NCBI GenBank assembly: GCA_913061095.1
Contig: CAJXVM010000006.1
Span: forward strand, 124,001 to 188,000
Length of the DNA: 64,000 nucleotides
Source: an uncultured Ignavibacteria bacterium
Lineage (GTDB): Bacteria > Bacteroidota > Ignavibacteria > SZUA-365
Direction of reading: 5' to 3'
Part shown: piece after piece, positions 9,640 through 17,606 of the stretch
Numbering within the stretch: position 1 is the stretch's first letter
Layout of the letters: each line of letters starts with the position of its first letter
Program-made: the position numbers and the translations under genes
Notes under the pieces: model-generated
What the model was told of the DNA's origin: nothing
Database searches by the model: none
Seen by the model: only the letters and a program-made list of their open reading frames with translations

Positions 9640-12105
9640 CTACTGAACAACAAACGGCCGGCTGTGGACAGACGATCCCGCGGTGAGACGGAGGAAATAC
9701 ACTCCCGAAGGCAGCCGCTGCGCGGAGATCCCGGCATGGTGCACACCCGGACCGCTTTCCTGCGCGGTAATGACGGCCACCCGCTTTCCCAGCGCATTGA
9801 ACAATTCCACACGCGCAAACGCGGCCTTTTTCAGAGCGTAGCGAACCGTGGCACGTCCGGAGACGGGATGCGGCGCGATATCGAGAATCATCGCCTCGCG
9901 CCCGGGTTGCGCCGGTTGTGTATCGATCCCGGTCGAGATTCCGGGACGGTAGACCGACGCCTGTCCCTGATACTCCTGCTCCCAGGAATCGACAAGCGCG
10001 GTGAAGCCGGTGGTGACGACATCGCCGCGGTTCCGCATCTCGGCCAGGGGTGCGAGAACGGTATCCTCAACGGCATTCATTCCGCCCGGCATGAGCAGGT
10101 CGGCCGGCGGGATATGGATGGAAAGCGTCAGCATGCTGTCCGGCGGGATGGCCGCGCTTCTGCGCAGTGAAACCAGTTCCGCGAGGCCCGTCATGTCGCC
10201 GGTGTACTGTCCGACGCAGCGGATGTTGCCGGCCGGATCGTGATCAAAGAAATGCCAGCGGTCGGCGGGACGCCAGACGCCGCTCACGACGGGATCGTTG
10301 ACATGATTGGGCGTGCCGCTGCCCATGAGAATGTCGCCCCGCCACGACGCCCACGGGAAACGGCTGCCGGGCTGTGCCGTGCGGAAACGATCCCACTGCT
10401 GGAACTGCGGAAGCTCCGGATCCCAGATATGTCCACCGATCACCGTACTGCCGCCGACCCCGAGGGAATCGAGCAGATGCGCCACGTCGGTGTAGTTGTA
10501 CCCCTGCTTCTTATGCGAGTGGGGATCGATGGCGACACCGCGGTCGTCACGCAGCCAGGTAAGCAGCGGCTTGCCGCCGGTTTCCGGGGAATCGAGTCCC
10601 GGCTCGAAGCGGAGCGTGGCGAGGAGGAATTTCCAGTCCGGCTGCAGGCTCCAGGAAATTCCATGCGCGGCCGTGCGGTTCGCGAACGCGACGCAGGCGT
10701 CGCGCATGCGCATGTACTGCGCGCGGGCTTCGGGCGTATCGAGATCCGCCTGCGGCAGGTTGTCTTCGATATGCGTGAACAGCACCACCTGCACCGGCGG
10801 CTCGGACGGAATGAACTGTTCGAGGGGAAGGCGCTGATACCTGACCGCCCACTCCCCGTCGCGGTTGTCGAACCATGCCACGGCAAGCGTGTCATTGTGG
10901 ATGGCGATCGCATGAAAAATCTGATCACGCTCCACACTTGTTCCAATGGGGTGATGCGTACCGATCAGCTGCCAGTCCGTGTCGAAAAATGAAAGGTACA
11001 GCCATCTTCTTCCCGAGGATTCCGGCCGGCTCCAGGCAACGAGCGTGCGTCCGGCACTGAGCTTCAGAATCCGAGCGTCCGGATACACTCTGTCGTAGGA
11101 CGAATAGACACGAACGTCGGAACAGATGAGGATCTGATCCCGAAACGCTCCGGAAGCGTCGTACCGCCTGACCGCGAGACTGTCGCTGCCGGGCAGCAGC
11201 ATCGGGATGTCCAGGGCGCCGTCATCGTAAGCAATGATGCTATTGAACGCTTCCATCTGATCGCCGATCAGCGTATCCAGTATGTGTTCATCAGCAACGT
11301 CACCGGTTTGCGGATCGAGGCGCAAACGCGTGAGCAGATTCTCCGAGGAGTAGAAAGACAGGCGTTCCCTGCGTACGAGATAGCGGGCTCCGGAGGGAGC
11401 GATTCCCCCGACAAGGATGTCGGTGAAGTGCTCCGTCCCGGGCGATTTATCTGTCCATGCTTCTGATTCGTCCGTCGTATATCGATAGAGGGTATCGCCG
11501 GGTCCAAGGCAAGCCCATTGATGCTCCATATACCCAACAGCGGGACGAGTTCCACCAGGAGTAATATCCGAGACGGATACATCCGCGCACAGGAGTATTG
11601 ATTCACCTGATCGTACGGATTGCACGGAACGGATACCGCGCGTGATCCCCCCTTCATCCGCGATGATGACATGACGGCCGCCCGCTGCGAACAGCGTGTC
11701 CGTGCTGTCGATGACCTGGACGAGATCCGAAATCCGAAAGTAGTACTTCGAAACGAAATGGGAACGTGGATAGATGAGATCCATGACGGAATCCCGCTGC
11801 TCCAGGAAGGCCCAGCGGTCATCCGATAACGCGGACTGGATGTTGAACCGTCCAGCAGCGTCTCCTTCGACCCCGATCGGGACACCTGCCGGAGAGAGGA
11901 ACCGGGACCATGCGGTATCCTTTCTGGGGTTCTTGTACAGATACGTTGACACAAGTGACATCCCACTGGGTGCGACCGAAATCCGCAACGGCATTTCGGG
12001 CCGTGTGAGAGGCGTATCATTGAGTCCAATTTCGGGTGTCTGTGCCGATGCCGTATTCAGGCATGCAAGCATCAGCACGGCAATCCCGCAAAAAACATGA
12101 CGCAT
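9640..12105 (-). CDS. T9SS-secreted protein with polysaccharide-deacetylase-like domain
   Basis: 821 residues from the ATG at 12105, which starts a clear signal peptide (MRHVFCGIAVLMLACLNTASAQ); a longer frame upstream runs across the tRNA and terminators and is rejected. Residues about 25-480 look like an extracellular beta-rich or propeller-type region with no catalytic motif I recognise. The next section resembles a NodB/deacetylase-type beta/alpha barrel: VVLFTHIEDN near its start and VAIDPHSHKKQGYNY further on could supply metal-binding Asp and His residues. The last 80 residues are a T9SS C-terminal sorting domain (PHPVSGRATVRYAL ... GVYFLRLTAG), so the protein should be exported to the cell surface. 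A promoter precedes it. Enzymatic role is inferred only from the His/Asp pattern. Confidence 0.7.
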   Translation of the reverse strand: MRHVFCGIAVLMLACLNTASAQTPEIGLNDTPLTRPEMPLRISVAPSGMSLVSTYLYKNPRKDTAWSRFLSPAGVPIGVEGDAAGRFNIQSALSDDRWAFLEQRDSVMDLIYPRSHFVSKYYFRISDLVQVIDSTDTLFAAGGRHVIIADEGGITRGIRSVQSVRSGESILLCADVSVSDITPGGTRPAVGYMEHQWACLGPGDTLYRYTTDESEAWTDKSPGTEHFTDILVGGIAPSGARYLVRRERLSFYSSENLLTRLRLDPQTGDVADEHILDTLIGDQMEAFNSIIAYDDGALDIPMLLPGSDSLAVRRYDASGAFRDQILICSDVRVYSSYDRVYPDARILKLSAGRTLVAWSRPESSGRRWLYLSFFDTDWQLIGTHHPIGTSVERDQIFHAIAIHNDTLAVAWFDNRDGEWAVRYQRLPLEQFIPSEPPVQVVLFTHIEDNLPQADLDTPEARAQYMRMRDACVAFANRTAAHGISWSLQPDWKFLLATLRFEPGLDSPETGGKPLLTWLRDDRGVAIDPHSHKKQGYNYTDVAHLLDSLGVGGSTVIGGHIWDPELPQFQQWDRFRTAQPGSRFPWASWRGDILMGSGTPNHVNDPVVSGVWRPADRWHFFDHDPAGNIRCVGQYTGDMTGLAELVSLRRSAAIPPDSMLTLSIHIPPADLLMPGGMNAVEDTVLAPLAEMRNRGDVVTTGFTALVDSWEQEYQGQASVYRPGISTGIDTQPAQPGREAMILDIAPHPVSGRATVRYALKKAAFARVELFNALGKRVAVITAQESGPGVHHAGISAQRLPSGVYFLRLTAGSSVHSRPFVVQ

Positions 12106-12148
12106 GGAAATCCCCCGCAGGCGGTTGACGCAAAACATTGTGATGTAC

Positions 12149-12177
12149 ATTATAAGGAGTTCATCATCCGGATTCAA
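12149..12177 (-). promoter_or_regulatory. Sigma-70-like promoter of the T9SS protein gene
   Basis: On the minus strand a -35 box TTGAAT (12177-12172), a 17-base spacer and a perfect -10 box TATAAT (12154-12149) lie 44 bases before the signal-peptide start at 12105. They stand just downstream of the hairpin terminator at 12189-12214, so the gene appears to be transcribed independently of the tRNA. The box sequences follow the general bacterial consensus rather than the TAnnTTTG element typical of Bacteroidota. Confidence 0.65.
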
Positions 12178-12188
12178 GCACAAATAAA

Positions 12189-12214
12189 CCGGCAGTACGC
12201 GAACGCACTGCCGG
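12189..12214 (-). terminator. Hairpin terminator with UUCG tetraloop
   Basis: On the minus strand an 11-base-pair stem (CCGGCAGTGCG paired with CGTACTGCCGG, one G-U pair) closes a TTCG tetraloop and is followed by TTTATTTG. It lies 20 bases beyond a first terminator and just upstream of the next promoter, so it probably serves as a backup stop insulating the T9SS gene from tRNA transcription. Confidence 0.7.
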
Positions 12215-12234
12215 CAGCATTGGGAGGGTAAAGC

Positions 12235-12259
12235 AAAACCGCACCCGAGGTGCGGTTTT
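12235..12259 (-). terminator. Rho-independent terminator of tRNA-Gly
   Basis: Perfect 11-base inverted repeat AAAACCGCACC / GGTGCGGTTTT with a 3-base loop, beginning one base past the tRNA 3-prime end. On the minus strand the stem ends in TTTTGCTTT, the U-tract expected for intrinsic termination. Confidence 0.85.
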
Positions 12260-12260
12260 G

Positions 12261-12333
12261 AGCGGGAAACGAGACTCGAACTCGCGACATCAACCTTGGC
12301 AAGGTTGCGCTCTACCAACTGAGCTATTCCCGC
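12261..12333 (-). tRNA. tRNA-Gly (GCC)
   Basis: Read on the minus strand, the 73-base sequence folds as a cloverleaf: acceptor stem GCGGGAA with TTCCCGC and a T discriminator, D-arm GCTC/GAGC with AGTTGGTA loop, anticodon stem CAACC/GGTTG with loop TTGCCAA giving anticodon GCC, and T-arm GCGAG/CTCGT with TTCGAGT loop. The CCA end is not encoded (CAA follows), so it must be added after transcription. It is a single-gene unit with its own promoter and terminator. Confidence 0.97.
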
Positions 12334-12337
12334 CTGT

Positions 12338-12357
12338 CACCTCAGTACCCTGAGGTG
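12338..12357 (-). other. Inverted repeat in the 5-prime leader of tRNA-Gly
   Basis: A perfect 8-base inverted repeat, CACCTCAG/CTGAGGTG with a 4-base loop, lies 5 bases before the mature tRNA 5-prime end and at about the expected transcription start. It could form a leader hairpin removed with RNase P cleavage, or be a protein-binding palindrome at the promoter. Confidence 0.5.
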
Positions 12358-12363
12358 AATACA

Positions 12364-12392
12364 AATATAGGAATCGACGTGAGAAAATGCAA
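12364..12392 (-). promoter_or_regulatory. Promoter of tRNA-Gly
   Basis: On the minus strand a -35 box TTGCAT (12392-12387), a 17-base spacer and TATATT (12369-12364). The extended sequence TATATTTG (12369-12362) also matches the Bacteroidota -7 consensus TAnnTTTG. Transcription would begin close to the inverted repeat at 12338-12357. Confidence 0.6.
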
Positions 12393-12430
12393 GATCCGGT
12401 GTCAGAATGTTGCCGCATCCCGCACACGGA

Positions 12431-13798
12431 TCACACGAAATCATCCTTGTGCAGGTGGTGCTTGCGCATCTTCTTGACGAAGTTCGTGCGCTCGACGCCG
12501 AGCTGCTCGGCCGCGCGGGTCTGATTGCCGCCGTTTGCACGCAGGGCCTCGATGATGAGCTTCTTTTCAAACTCCTCGACCTGCTCCATGAGCGGACGAT
12601 TGTCGATCTGAAACGCCCGCTGTCCCTGGATCTCGGCCTTCAGCGCATGCGCCACGGTGTGGACGTCGATTTCCTCGGCTTCCGCAAAGATGGCGAGCTT
12701 GGTGACCACGCTGTCGAGTTCACGCACGTTGCCGCGCCAGTCCTGCTTCCCGAGCAGCTCCAGCGCCGCCGGTGAAAAGAAATGATGCTGCAGGTCATGC
12801 TCCTTGCAGGCATTCGCCAGAAGATGATGCACGAGGGGCGCGATGTCTTCGGGACGATCGCGCAGGGGCGGCACATGCATGGCGAACTTGTTGAGCCGGA
12901 AATACAGGTCATCGCGGAATTCGCCCTTTTCGATCAGCTCGGGGAGATTTTTGTTCGTCGCGCTGATCACGCGCACGTCCACTTCGCGTTCCTGCGTATC
13001 ACCCACGCGCCGCACTTTCTGATTGTTGAGCACATGGAGCAGTTTCTGCTGAAAGGTCACCGTGGTGTTGCCGATCTCGTCGAGGAAAATCGTGCCGCCG
13101 TCGGCGATTTCGAACAGCCCCTTCTTGTCGGCATGCGCGCCGGTGAACGATCCCTTGATGTGTCCGAACAGTTCCGATTCGAGCAGTGTCTCGGTCAGCG
13201 TGCCGCAGTCGACGCTGACAAAGGGCATGTCACGCCGCGCGCTGAGACGATGAATCGATTTCGCGATCATCTCCTTCCCGACACCGCTTTCGCCCGTGAT
13301 CAGCACCGATACGGTCGTCTTCGCCACCTTCTCCGCCATGCCCATGATCTGTTCGATGGACTTGCTCGCGGAGACGATGCCGAGATCCTTCATGACCTCT
13401 TCGATGGTGTTGGACATCGTTTTCGGACGCTTCGACTCGATGGCCTGCTTGACGGATTCCCGCAGCTGCACCAGGTCGATAGGCTTCGCGAGGAAGGAAA
13501 ACGAACCTTTTTTAGCGGTCTCGATTGCCACGGGGATGTTGTACGCCTGTCCCGTGATCATGATGACGGGGATTTCGGGATGATTCTGCACAATTTCCGT
13601 GAGCACCTGCCGGCCGTCCATCTGCGGCATGAGAATGTCAAGAAGCACCAGGTCGACCTGCTCCACCTGCAGCAGTTCGAGGGCCTCGACGGGATTCTGC
13701 CGCACGACGGTCCGGTAGCCTGAATGCTCGAGGATATCCGACACGGTCTGGCAGAAATCCTCTTCGTCATCGACGATAAGAATGGTGGGTTGTTCCAT
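12431..13798 (-). CDS. NtrC-family sigma-54-dependent response regulator
   Basis: 455 residues. The receiver domain (1-120) has the acidic pocket VDDEED, phospho-acceptor Asp54 in LVLLDILMP, T82 and K105. The AAA+ domain (about 140-380) has Walker A GESGVGKE (169-176), the sigma-54 contact loop GSFTGA (216-221) in place of the usual GAFTGA, Walker B GGTIFLDEIG and the arginine region FRDDLYFRLN. A Fis-type helix-turn-helix (about 415-447, NQTRAAEQLGVERTNFVKKM) closes the protein. It lies 8 bases downstream of a histidine kinase gene, its evident partner, at the end of the pyrF-larC-kinase-regulator unit. It should activate sigma-54 promoters; target genes are not evident here. Confidence 0.92.
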   Translation of the reverse strand: MEQPTILIVDDEEDFCQTVSDILEHSGYRTVVRQNPVEALELLQVEQVDLVLLDILMPQMDGRQVLTEIVQNHPEIPVIMITGQAYNIPVAIETAKKGSFSFLAKPIDLVQLRESVKQAIESKRPKTMSNTIEEVMKDLGIVSASKSIEQIMGMAEKVAKTTVSVLITGESGVGKEMIAKSIHRLSARRDMPFVSVDCGTLTETLLESELFGHIKGSFTGAHADKKGLFEIADGGTIFLDEIGNTTVTFQQKLLHVLNNQKVRRVGDTQEREVDVRVISATNKNLPELIEKGEFRDDLYFRLNKFAMHVPPLRDRPEDIAPLVHHLLANACKEHDLQHHFFSPAALELLGKQDWRGNVRELDSVVTKLAIFAEAEEIDVHTVAHALKAEIQGQRAFQIDNRPLMEQVEEFEKKLIIEALRANGGNQTRAAEQLGVERTNFVKKMRKHHLHKDDFV

Positions 13799-13806
13799 GG
13801 GGTATT

Positions 13807-15102
13807 TCAGAATTTTGTAACCGGTAAACGAATCTGGAATGTGGTGCCAAGTCCCGGGGAGGAATTAAAGGTGATTTCCCCGTGATGTTCCTGAATGATC
13901 TTCTGGACGATGACCAGTCCGAGACCGGTCCCGCCCTTGCTGTGCGTGGAGAAGGGACGGAAAATGCTCTTCTTCACATCCTCGTCCATACCCACGCCGG
14001 TGTCCTGGATAGTGATTTCCACGTACTCGCCCGGACGGTTGATCCACTGTCCCGGCGCGGTGGCGATAATGATGCGTCCGTCACGCGACCCCACCGCACG
14101 GATCGCATTGTCGAGCAGGTTTTCCACGGCCTCCGGAAAATGCGCGATGTCGATACCGACTTTCGGAAGGTTGCGGTACAGGTGCGTGATGATTTCCACG
14201 TTGCGCGTCACCTTCGATCGGTATTCGTCCGCGATATTCTGCAGCACGATGTTGACGTCGTTGGGGAGCAGGTTCATCTGCTCCTTGTTGGCGAGCCGGG
14301 TCAGGTTGTGCACGATTTCATTGAGCTTGCGCGACTCGCCCACGATGCGGTCGATGTAGCGACCGGTTTCCTCGCTCGGACTGCCCTCCTGCTCGTTGAG
14401 CAGCATTTCGAGATGCTGCGCGGTGAGCGTGATCGTCGACAGCGGTGTTTTCGCCTTGTGCGCCACGTGCTGGGCCACACCGGACCAGTTGACGCGGCGA
14501 TCTTTCTCGATCGCCTCGGTGATGTCGGAAATGATCATGATGAAGCCGTCGAGCCGCTTGCTCTCACTGTACAGCGGATAGGCTTTCACGATCATCGTGC
14601 GCATCACCTTGCCCTGATTGAACACCACTTCCCGCTCCACCGCGTGACGCGAATTCCGCAGCTCCTCGAAGATCTCGAGAATCTCCGGGGATGGCGCGTT
14701 CTTCAGGTAGTAGGAGTACTCCTCCGACATCGATACGTATTCGTCGAGACCGAGCAGCAGCTTTGCTGCGCGGTTCATCATCTGGATGTCGGATGAACGG
14801 TCGAAGATGATGACGGCGTTGGACTGCAGCGAATCGAACACGCGCTGCTCATGTCGCGCGAGGTTGCGCGCGTAGTTCCGCATGCCGATCACGAAGCCGA
14901 ACACCACGATGAGCAGAATGGCCGTTTCGGTGCGGTAATGTTCCCAGAGAATCGAGAGGCTGAATTTCTCCTCGAAATACTCCTCGATCACCATGTCACG
15001 CACCTCCGGCGGCACTTCCGCGGGCGTGACGAGCGGCTCCTGCGCCTGCAGTGCAAGCGGCAGGAAAAACAGAATGGCGAGGATATGGATGCGTCTGATC
15101 AT
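13807..15102 (-). CDS. NtrB-like sensor histidine kinase
   Basis: 431 residues. An N-terminal signal-like segment (MIRRIHILAILFFLPLALQAQ) and a second membrane helix (about 60-74) leave only about 40 residues outside the membrane, too little for a classical sensor domain. A PAS-like domain (about 88-200) follows. The H box is VAHKAKTPLSTI with His215, an unusual variant of HEIKNPL; the ATP-binding domain shows the N box NLLDNAIRAVG, DTGVGMDEDV and STHSKGGTGLGL. The start overlaps the larC stop by 4 bases and the cognate sigma-54 regulator follows after 8 bases. Signal is unknown; the cytosolic PAS domain is the likely sensor. Confidence 0.9.
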   Translation of the reverse strand: MIRRIHILAILFFLPLALQAQEPLVTPAEVPPEVRDMVIEEYFEEKFSLSILWEHYRTETAILLIVVFGFVIGMRNYARNLARHEQRVFDSLQSNAVIIFDRSSDIQMMNRAAKLLLGLDEYVSMSEEYSYYLKNAPSPEILEIFEELRNSRHAVEREVVFNQGKVMRTMIVKAYPLYSESKRLDGFIMIISDITEAIEKDRRVNWSGVAQHVAHKAKTPLSTITLTAQHLEMLLNEQEGSPSEETGRYIDRIVGESRKLNEIVHNLTRLANKEQMNLLPNDVNIVLQNIADEYRSKVTRNVEIITHLYRNLPKVGIDIAHFPEAVENLLDNAIRAVGSRDGRIIIATAPGQWINRPGEYVEITIQDTGVGMDEDVKKSIFRPFSTHSKGGTGLGLVIVQKIIQEHHGEITFNSSPGLGTTFQIRLPVTKF

Positions 15103-16289
15103 GAGTCGCTTTTCAAGGATGACAGATCCTCAGTGATCTGTCTGTAGACCTGAATTAACGGAAGATTCCGCTCACGCGCAATGCGCCGGCATTCTTCATA
15201 CTCCGGCACGCGTGTGCGGTGTTCCCCGCGATGAATGACTTTCACGTTAACCTGCCCGAAACGCGTGTCCGCAAGCTGCTGCTCGCGAGCAAGGATACGG
15301 CGCACGATCGGCTGCACGCGAATGCCGGACGTGGTCGTTTCGGCATACATGATGCCGAGCAATGCCTCACGATGTTCCTCATCCGCGAGCACGCTGAGCA
15401 CGTATGCGGGACGCCCCTTTTTCATCAGCACCGGCGTCAGCCACGCGTCGCGCGCTCCCGACGCGATCAGCCGCTCGAGCACATGAGGATACAGTTCCGG
15501 GTTCATGTCGTCGATGTTGGTGTCGAGCTGCAGCAGCCGCTCTTCCGCAGGAGTGTCGGGAATCGAGCCCACGAGAAGACGCAGCAGGTTCGGCGTTCCG
15601 GGAATATCTTTCGATCCCGCGCCATAGCCGACAGCGGAGACAGTAAACGGCACATCACCGGGCAGTAGTCCTTCCGAAAGCGTCGCCGTGATCGTGGCTC
15701 CGGTCGGCGTGGTCAGTTCATGGGGGATGTCCGTCAGTGCGATCGGGTAATTCCGGAGTATTTCCATTGTGGCGGGAGCGGGCACGGGCATGCGACCGTG
15801 CTGGGTCTCGACTGTGCCTCCCGACCCGGTGCGCACGGCCGACGTATACACCCGCTCGACGCCGAGCAGGTCGAGGCAGATCGCCGCGCCGACGATGTCA
15901 ACGATGGAATCCACCGCACCGACTTCGTGAAAGTGCACTTCCTCCACCGTCGTGCCGTGCACATGCGCCTCGGCACGCGCAAGCGTCAGGAACATCGCCT
16001 TCGCGCGGTCGCGCACGGATTCCGAAAGCGTGCTGCCGTCGATGATACGGACGATATCCTCGTATCCCCGGTGATGATGTTCGTGTCCCCCGCCGTCGAT
16101 GTCGACGTCGATTTTCACCGCGGTGATGTGACTGCGGGATATCGTGCGCCGTGCCAGTGTGTATCCTTCAAGCGGAAGTTTGCGCAGTTCCTCGCGCAGT
16201 GCTTCGAAAGACACACCGGCGTCGACGCAGGCGCCGAGCGTCATGTCGCCGCTGATGCCGGAGATGATATCGAAGTAGGCGATTCTCAT
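15099..16289 (-). CDS. larC: LarC: nickel insertion protein for the nickel-pincer nucleotide cofactor
   Basis: 396 residues as one uninterrupted frame, whereas lactobacillar LarC is made by a programmed frameshift. LarC is a CTP-dependent cyclometallase that inserts nickel into the pyridinium dithio-mononucleotide of lactate racemase-type enzymes. Visible are the N-terminal YFDIISGISGDMTLGA, a His-rich metal segment (DGGGHEHHHRGYEDI), VHFHEVGAVDSIVDIVGA and the C-terminal LDTNIDDMNPELYPHVLERL and MKKGRPAYVLSVL blocks. It overlaps pyrF upstream and the sensor kinase downstream by 4 bases each. No larA, larB or larE is in the window, so the enzyme it serves is not known from here. Confidence 0.93.
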   Translation of the reverse strand: MRIAYFDIISGISGDMTLGACVDAGVSFEALREELRKLPLEGYTLARRTISRSHITAVKIDVDIDGGGHEHHHRGYEDIVRIIDGSTLSESVRDRAKAMFLTLARAEAHVHGTTVEEVHFHEVGAVDSIVDIVGAAICLDLLGVERVYTSAVRTGSGGTVETQHGRMPVPAPATMEILRNYPIALTDIPHELTTPTGATITATLSEGLLPGDVPFTVSAVGYGAGSKDIPGTPNLLRLLVGSIPDTPAEERLLQLDTNIDDMNPELYPHVLERLIASGARDAWLTPVLMKKGRPAYVLSVLADEEHREALLGIMYAETTTSGIRVQPIVRRILAREQQLADTRFGQVNVKVIHRGEHRTRVPEYEECRRIARERNLPLIQVYRQITEDLSSLKSDS

Positions 16290-17101
16290 CCTGCCGTACG
16301 GAAGCGGTTGATCGTATCACGCAGATCGATCGCTGCGCTGCGGGCGGCATCGGCAAAATCCTCTCCGCCGCCGGCGTAAATGATGCCGCGGCTGGAATTG
16401 AATACACCGCGCATCCCCCCGGCAGTCGTGCCGCCGCGGACGGATTTCTCCACATCGCCGCCCTGCGCACCGAGTCCGGGAATGAGCAGGGGCAGATCTC
16501 CAACCATGCCGCGAATATCCTCGAGTTCCGAAGGATGCGTGGCACCGACCACGAAACCGAGATTGTTCGCGTCATTCCACTCCTGCGCCGTGCGGATGAC
16601 GTGCCGGTACAGCGGATCGCCGTCGATTTCGAGGTACTGGAAATCCTGTGATCCTTTGTTCGATGTCAGTGCGAGAAGGAACACCCCTCGATCCTCGTAG
16701 CGCAGAAACGGTTCCACGGAATCGCGTCCCATGTAGGGCGCCACGGTTGCGGCGTCGAAGCCGAAATCGTCGAACAGCGCGCGGGCGTACATCAGGGCGG
16801 TGTTGCCGATATCACCGCGCTTCGCATCGCCGATGGTGACGACATCGTCGGGAATCATCTCGAGCGTCTGCCGCACGATGTCGTAGCCGCCACGGCCGAG
16901 GGACTCGTAGAATGCCAGGTTGAGCTTGTAGCTCTGGGCGATGTCGGCCGTCGCCTCGATGATGCCGCGATTGAACAGCAGCACACCATCGTCACGCCCT
17001 CGCAGATGATCAGGTATTTTCAACGGATCCGTGTCGAGGCCGACGCAGACAAGGCTGTCATGCGTCGTCGTGATATTGTCCAGTTTCTCGTAAAAGCGCA
17101 T
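16286..17101 (-). CDS. pyrF: Orotidine 5-prime-phosphate decarboxylase (type 2)
   Basis: 271 residues, typical of the longer type-2 PyrF. It decarboxylates OMP to UMP in the last step of de novo pyrimidine synthesis. Seen are the N-terminal VCVGLDTDPLKIP, the catalytic lysine and aspartate motif TIGDAKRGDIGNTA, APYMGRDSVEPF, and LIPGLGAQGGD near the phosphate-binding loop. First gene of the minus-strand unit leading into larC with a 4-base overlap. The 151-base gap upstream, shared divergently with the DUF971 gene, is AT-rich near the start and probably holds promoters for both, but I cannot pick boxes with confidence. Confidence 0.96.
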   Translation of the reverse strand: MRFYEKLDNITTTHDSLVCVGLDTDPLKIPDHLRGRDDGVLLFNRGIIEATADIAQSYKLNLAFYESLGRGGYDIVRQTLEMIPDDVVTIGDAKRGDIGNTALMYARALFDDFGFDAATVAPYMGRDSVEPFLRYEDRGVFLLALTSNKGSQDFQYLEIDGDPLYRHVIRTAQEWNDANNLGFVVGATHPSELEDIRGMVGDLPLLIPGLGAQGGDVEKSVRGGTTAGGMRGVFNSSRGIIYAGGGEDFADAARSAAIDLRDTINRFRTAG

Positions 17102-17252
17102 CAGATGCTTCAGTTTTGTCGAAAAATGTGTAACATGTAAAAATAGATTCCTGCCGCATCAAAGGCAAAGGAATCCGGTGTCCCGGACTGCAGACGCCCC
17201 ACGCCTGCGGAATCCGCGCCGATGTCTCACGCGTTCATTCAGTTCTGGAATC

Positions 17253-17606
17253 ATGTCCGCACCCGTACCCACCAAGATACGCCTCAGCGAGGATCGCAAG
17301 GCGATGCTGATCACCTGGTCTGACGGACTCGAGTGCAGCTATCCCATGCCCCTGCTCCGAAAAAACTGTCCCTGCGCCACCTGCATTACTGACCGCGAGG
17401 AAAAGGGCGCATTTTACATCCCCCTGTTCACTGCGGACGCACTGCGCCTTGAGAACGTGAGGCAGCAGGGCCGCTATGCAATTCAGCTGACCTGGGGCGA
17501 CGGCCATCATACCGGCATCTACGATTTCCCCTATTTACGGCGGCTCTGTCCCGAACTGCAGGATGCCGCATCCGAGCGACAGGATAATAGCGAAGCGGAG
17601 TCGTGA
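17253..17606 (+). CDS. DUF971 (GBBH-like N-terminal) domain protein
   Basis: 117 residues from the ATG at 17253; a GTG 75 bases upstream would add low-complexity residues outside the domain. The protein is a single DUF971 domain, the fold at the N terminus of gamma-butyrobetaine hydroxylase. Visible are LSEDRKAMLITWSDG, the Cys cluster NCPCATCITDREE and WGDGHHTGIYDFPYLRRLC. Stand-alone DUF971 proteins are widespread and sometimes linked with Fe-S cluster metabolism, but their function is not settled. Its stop overlaps the GTG start of mfd by 4 bases, so the two are translationally coupled. Confidence 0.85.
   Translation: MSAPVPTKIRLSEDRKAMLITWSDGLECSYPMPLLRKNCPCATCITDREEKGAFYIPLFTADALRLENVRQQGRYAIQLTWGDGHHTGIYDFPYLRRLCPELQDAASERQDNSEAES

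Noticed and set aside
12782-13723. 313-residue plus-strand open frame
   Set aside because: Antisense to the NtrC-like regulator with intact motifs.
15099-16289. Programmed frameshift in larC
   Set aside because: The frame is continuous; no slippery site is needed.
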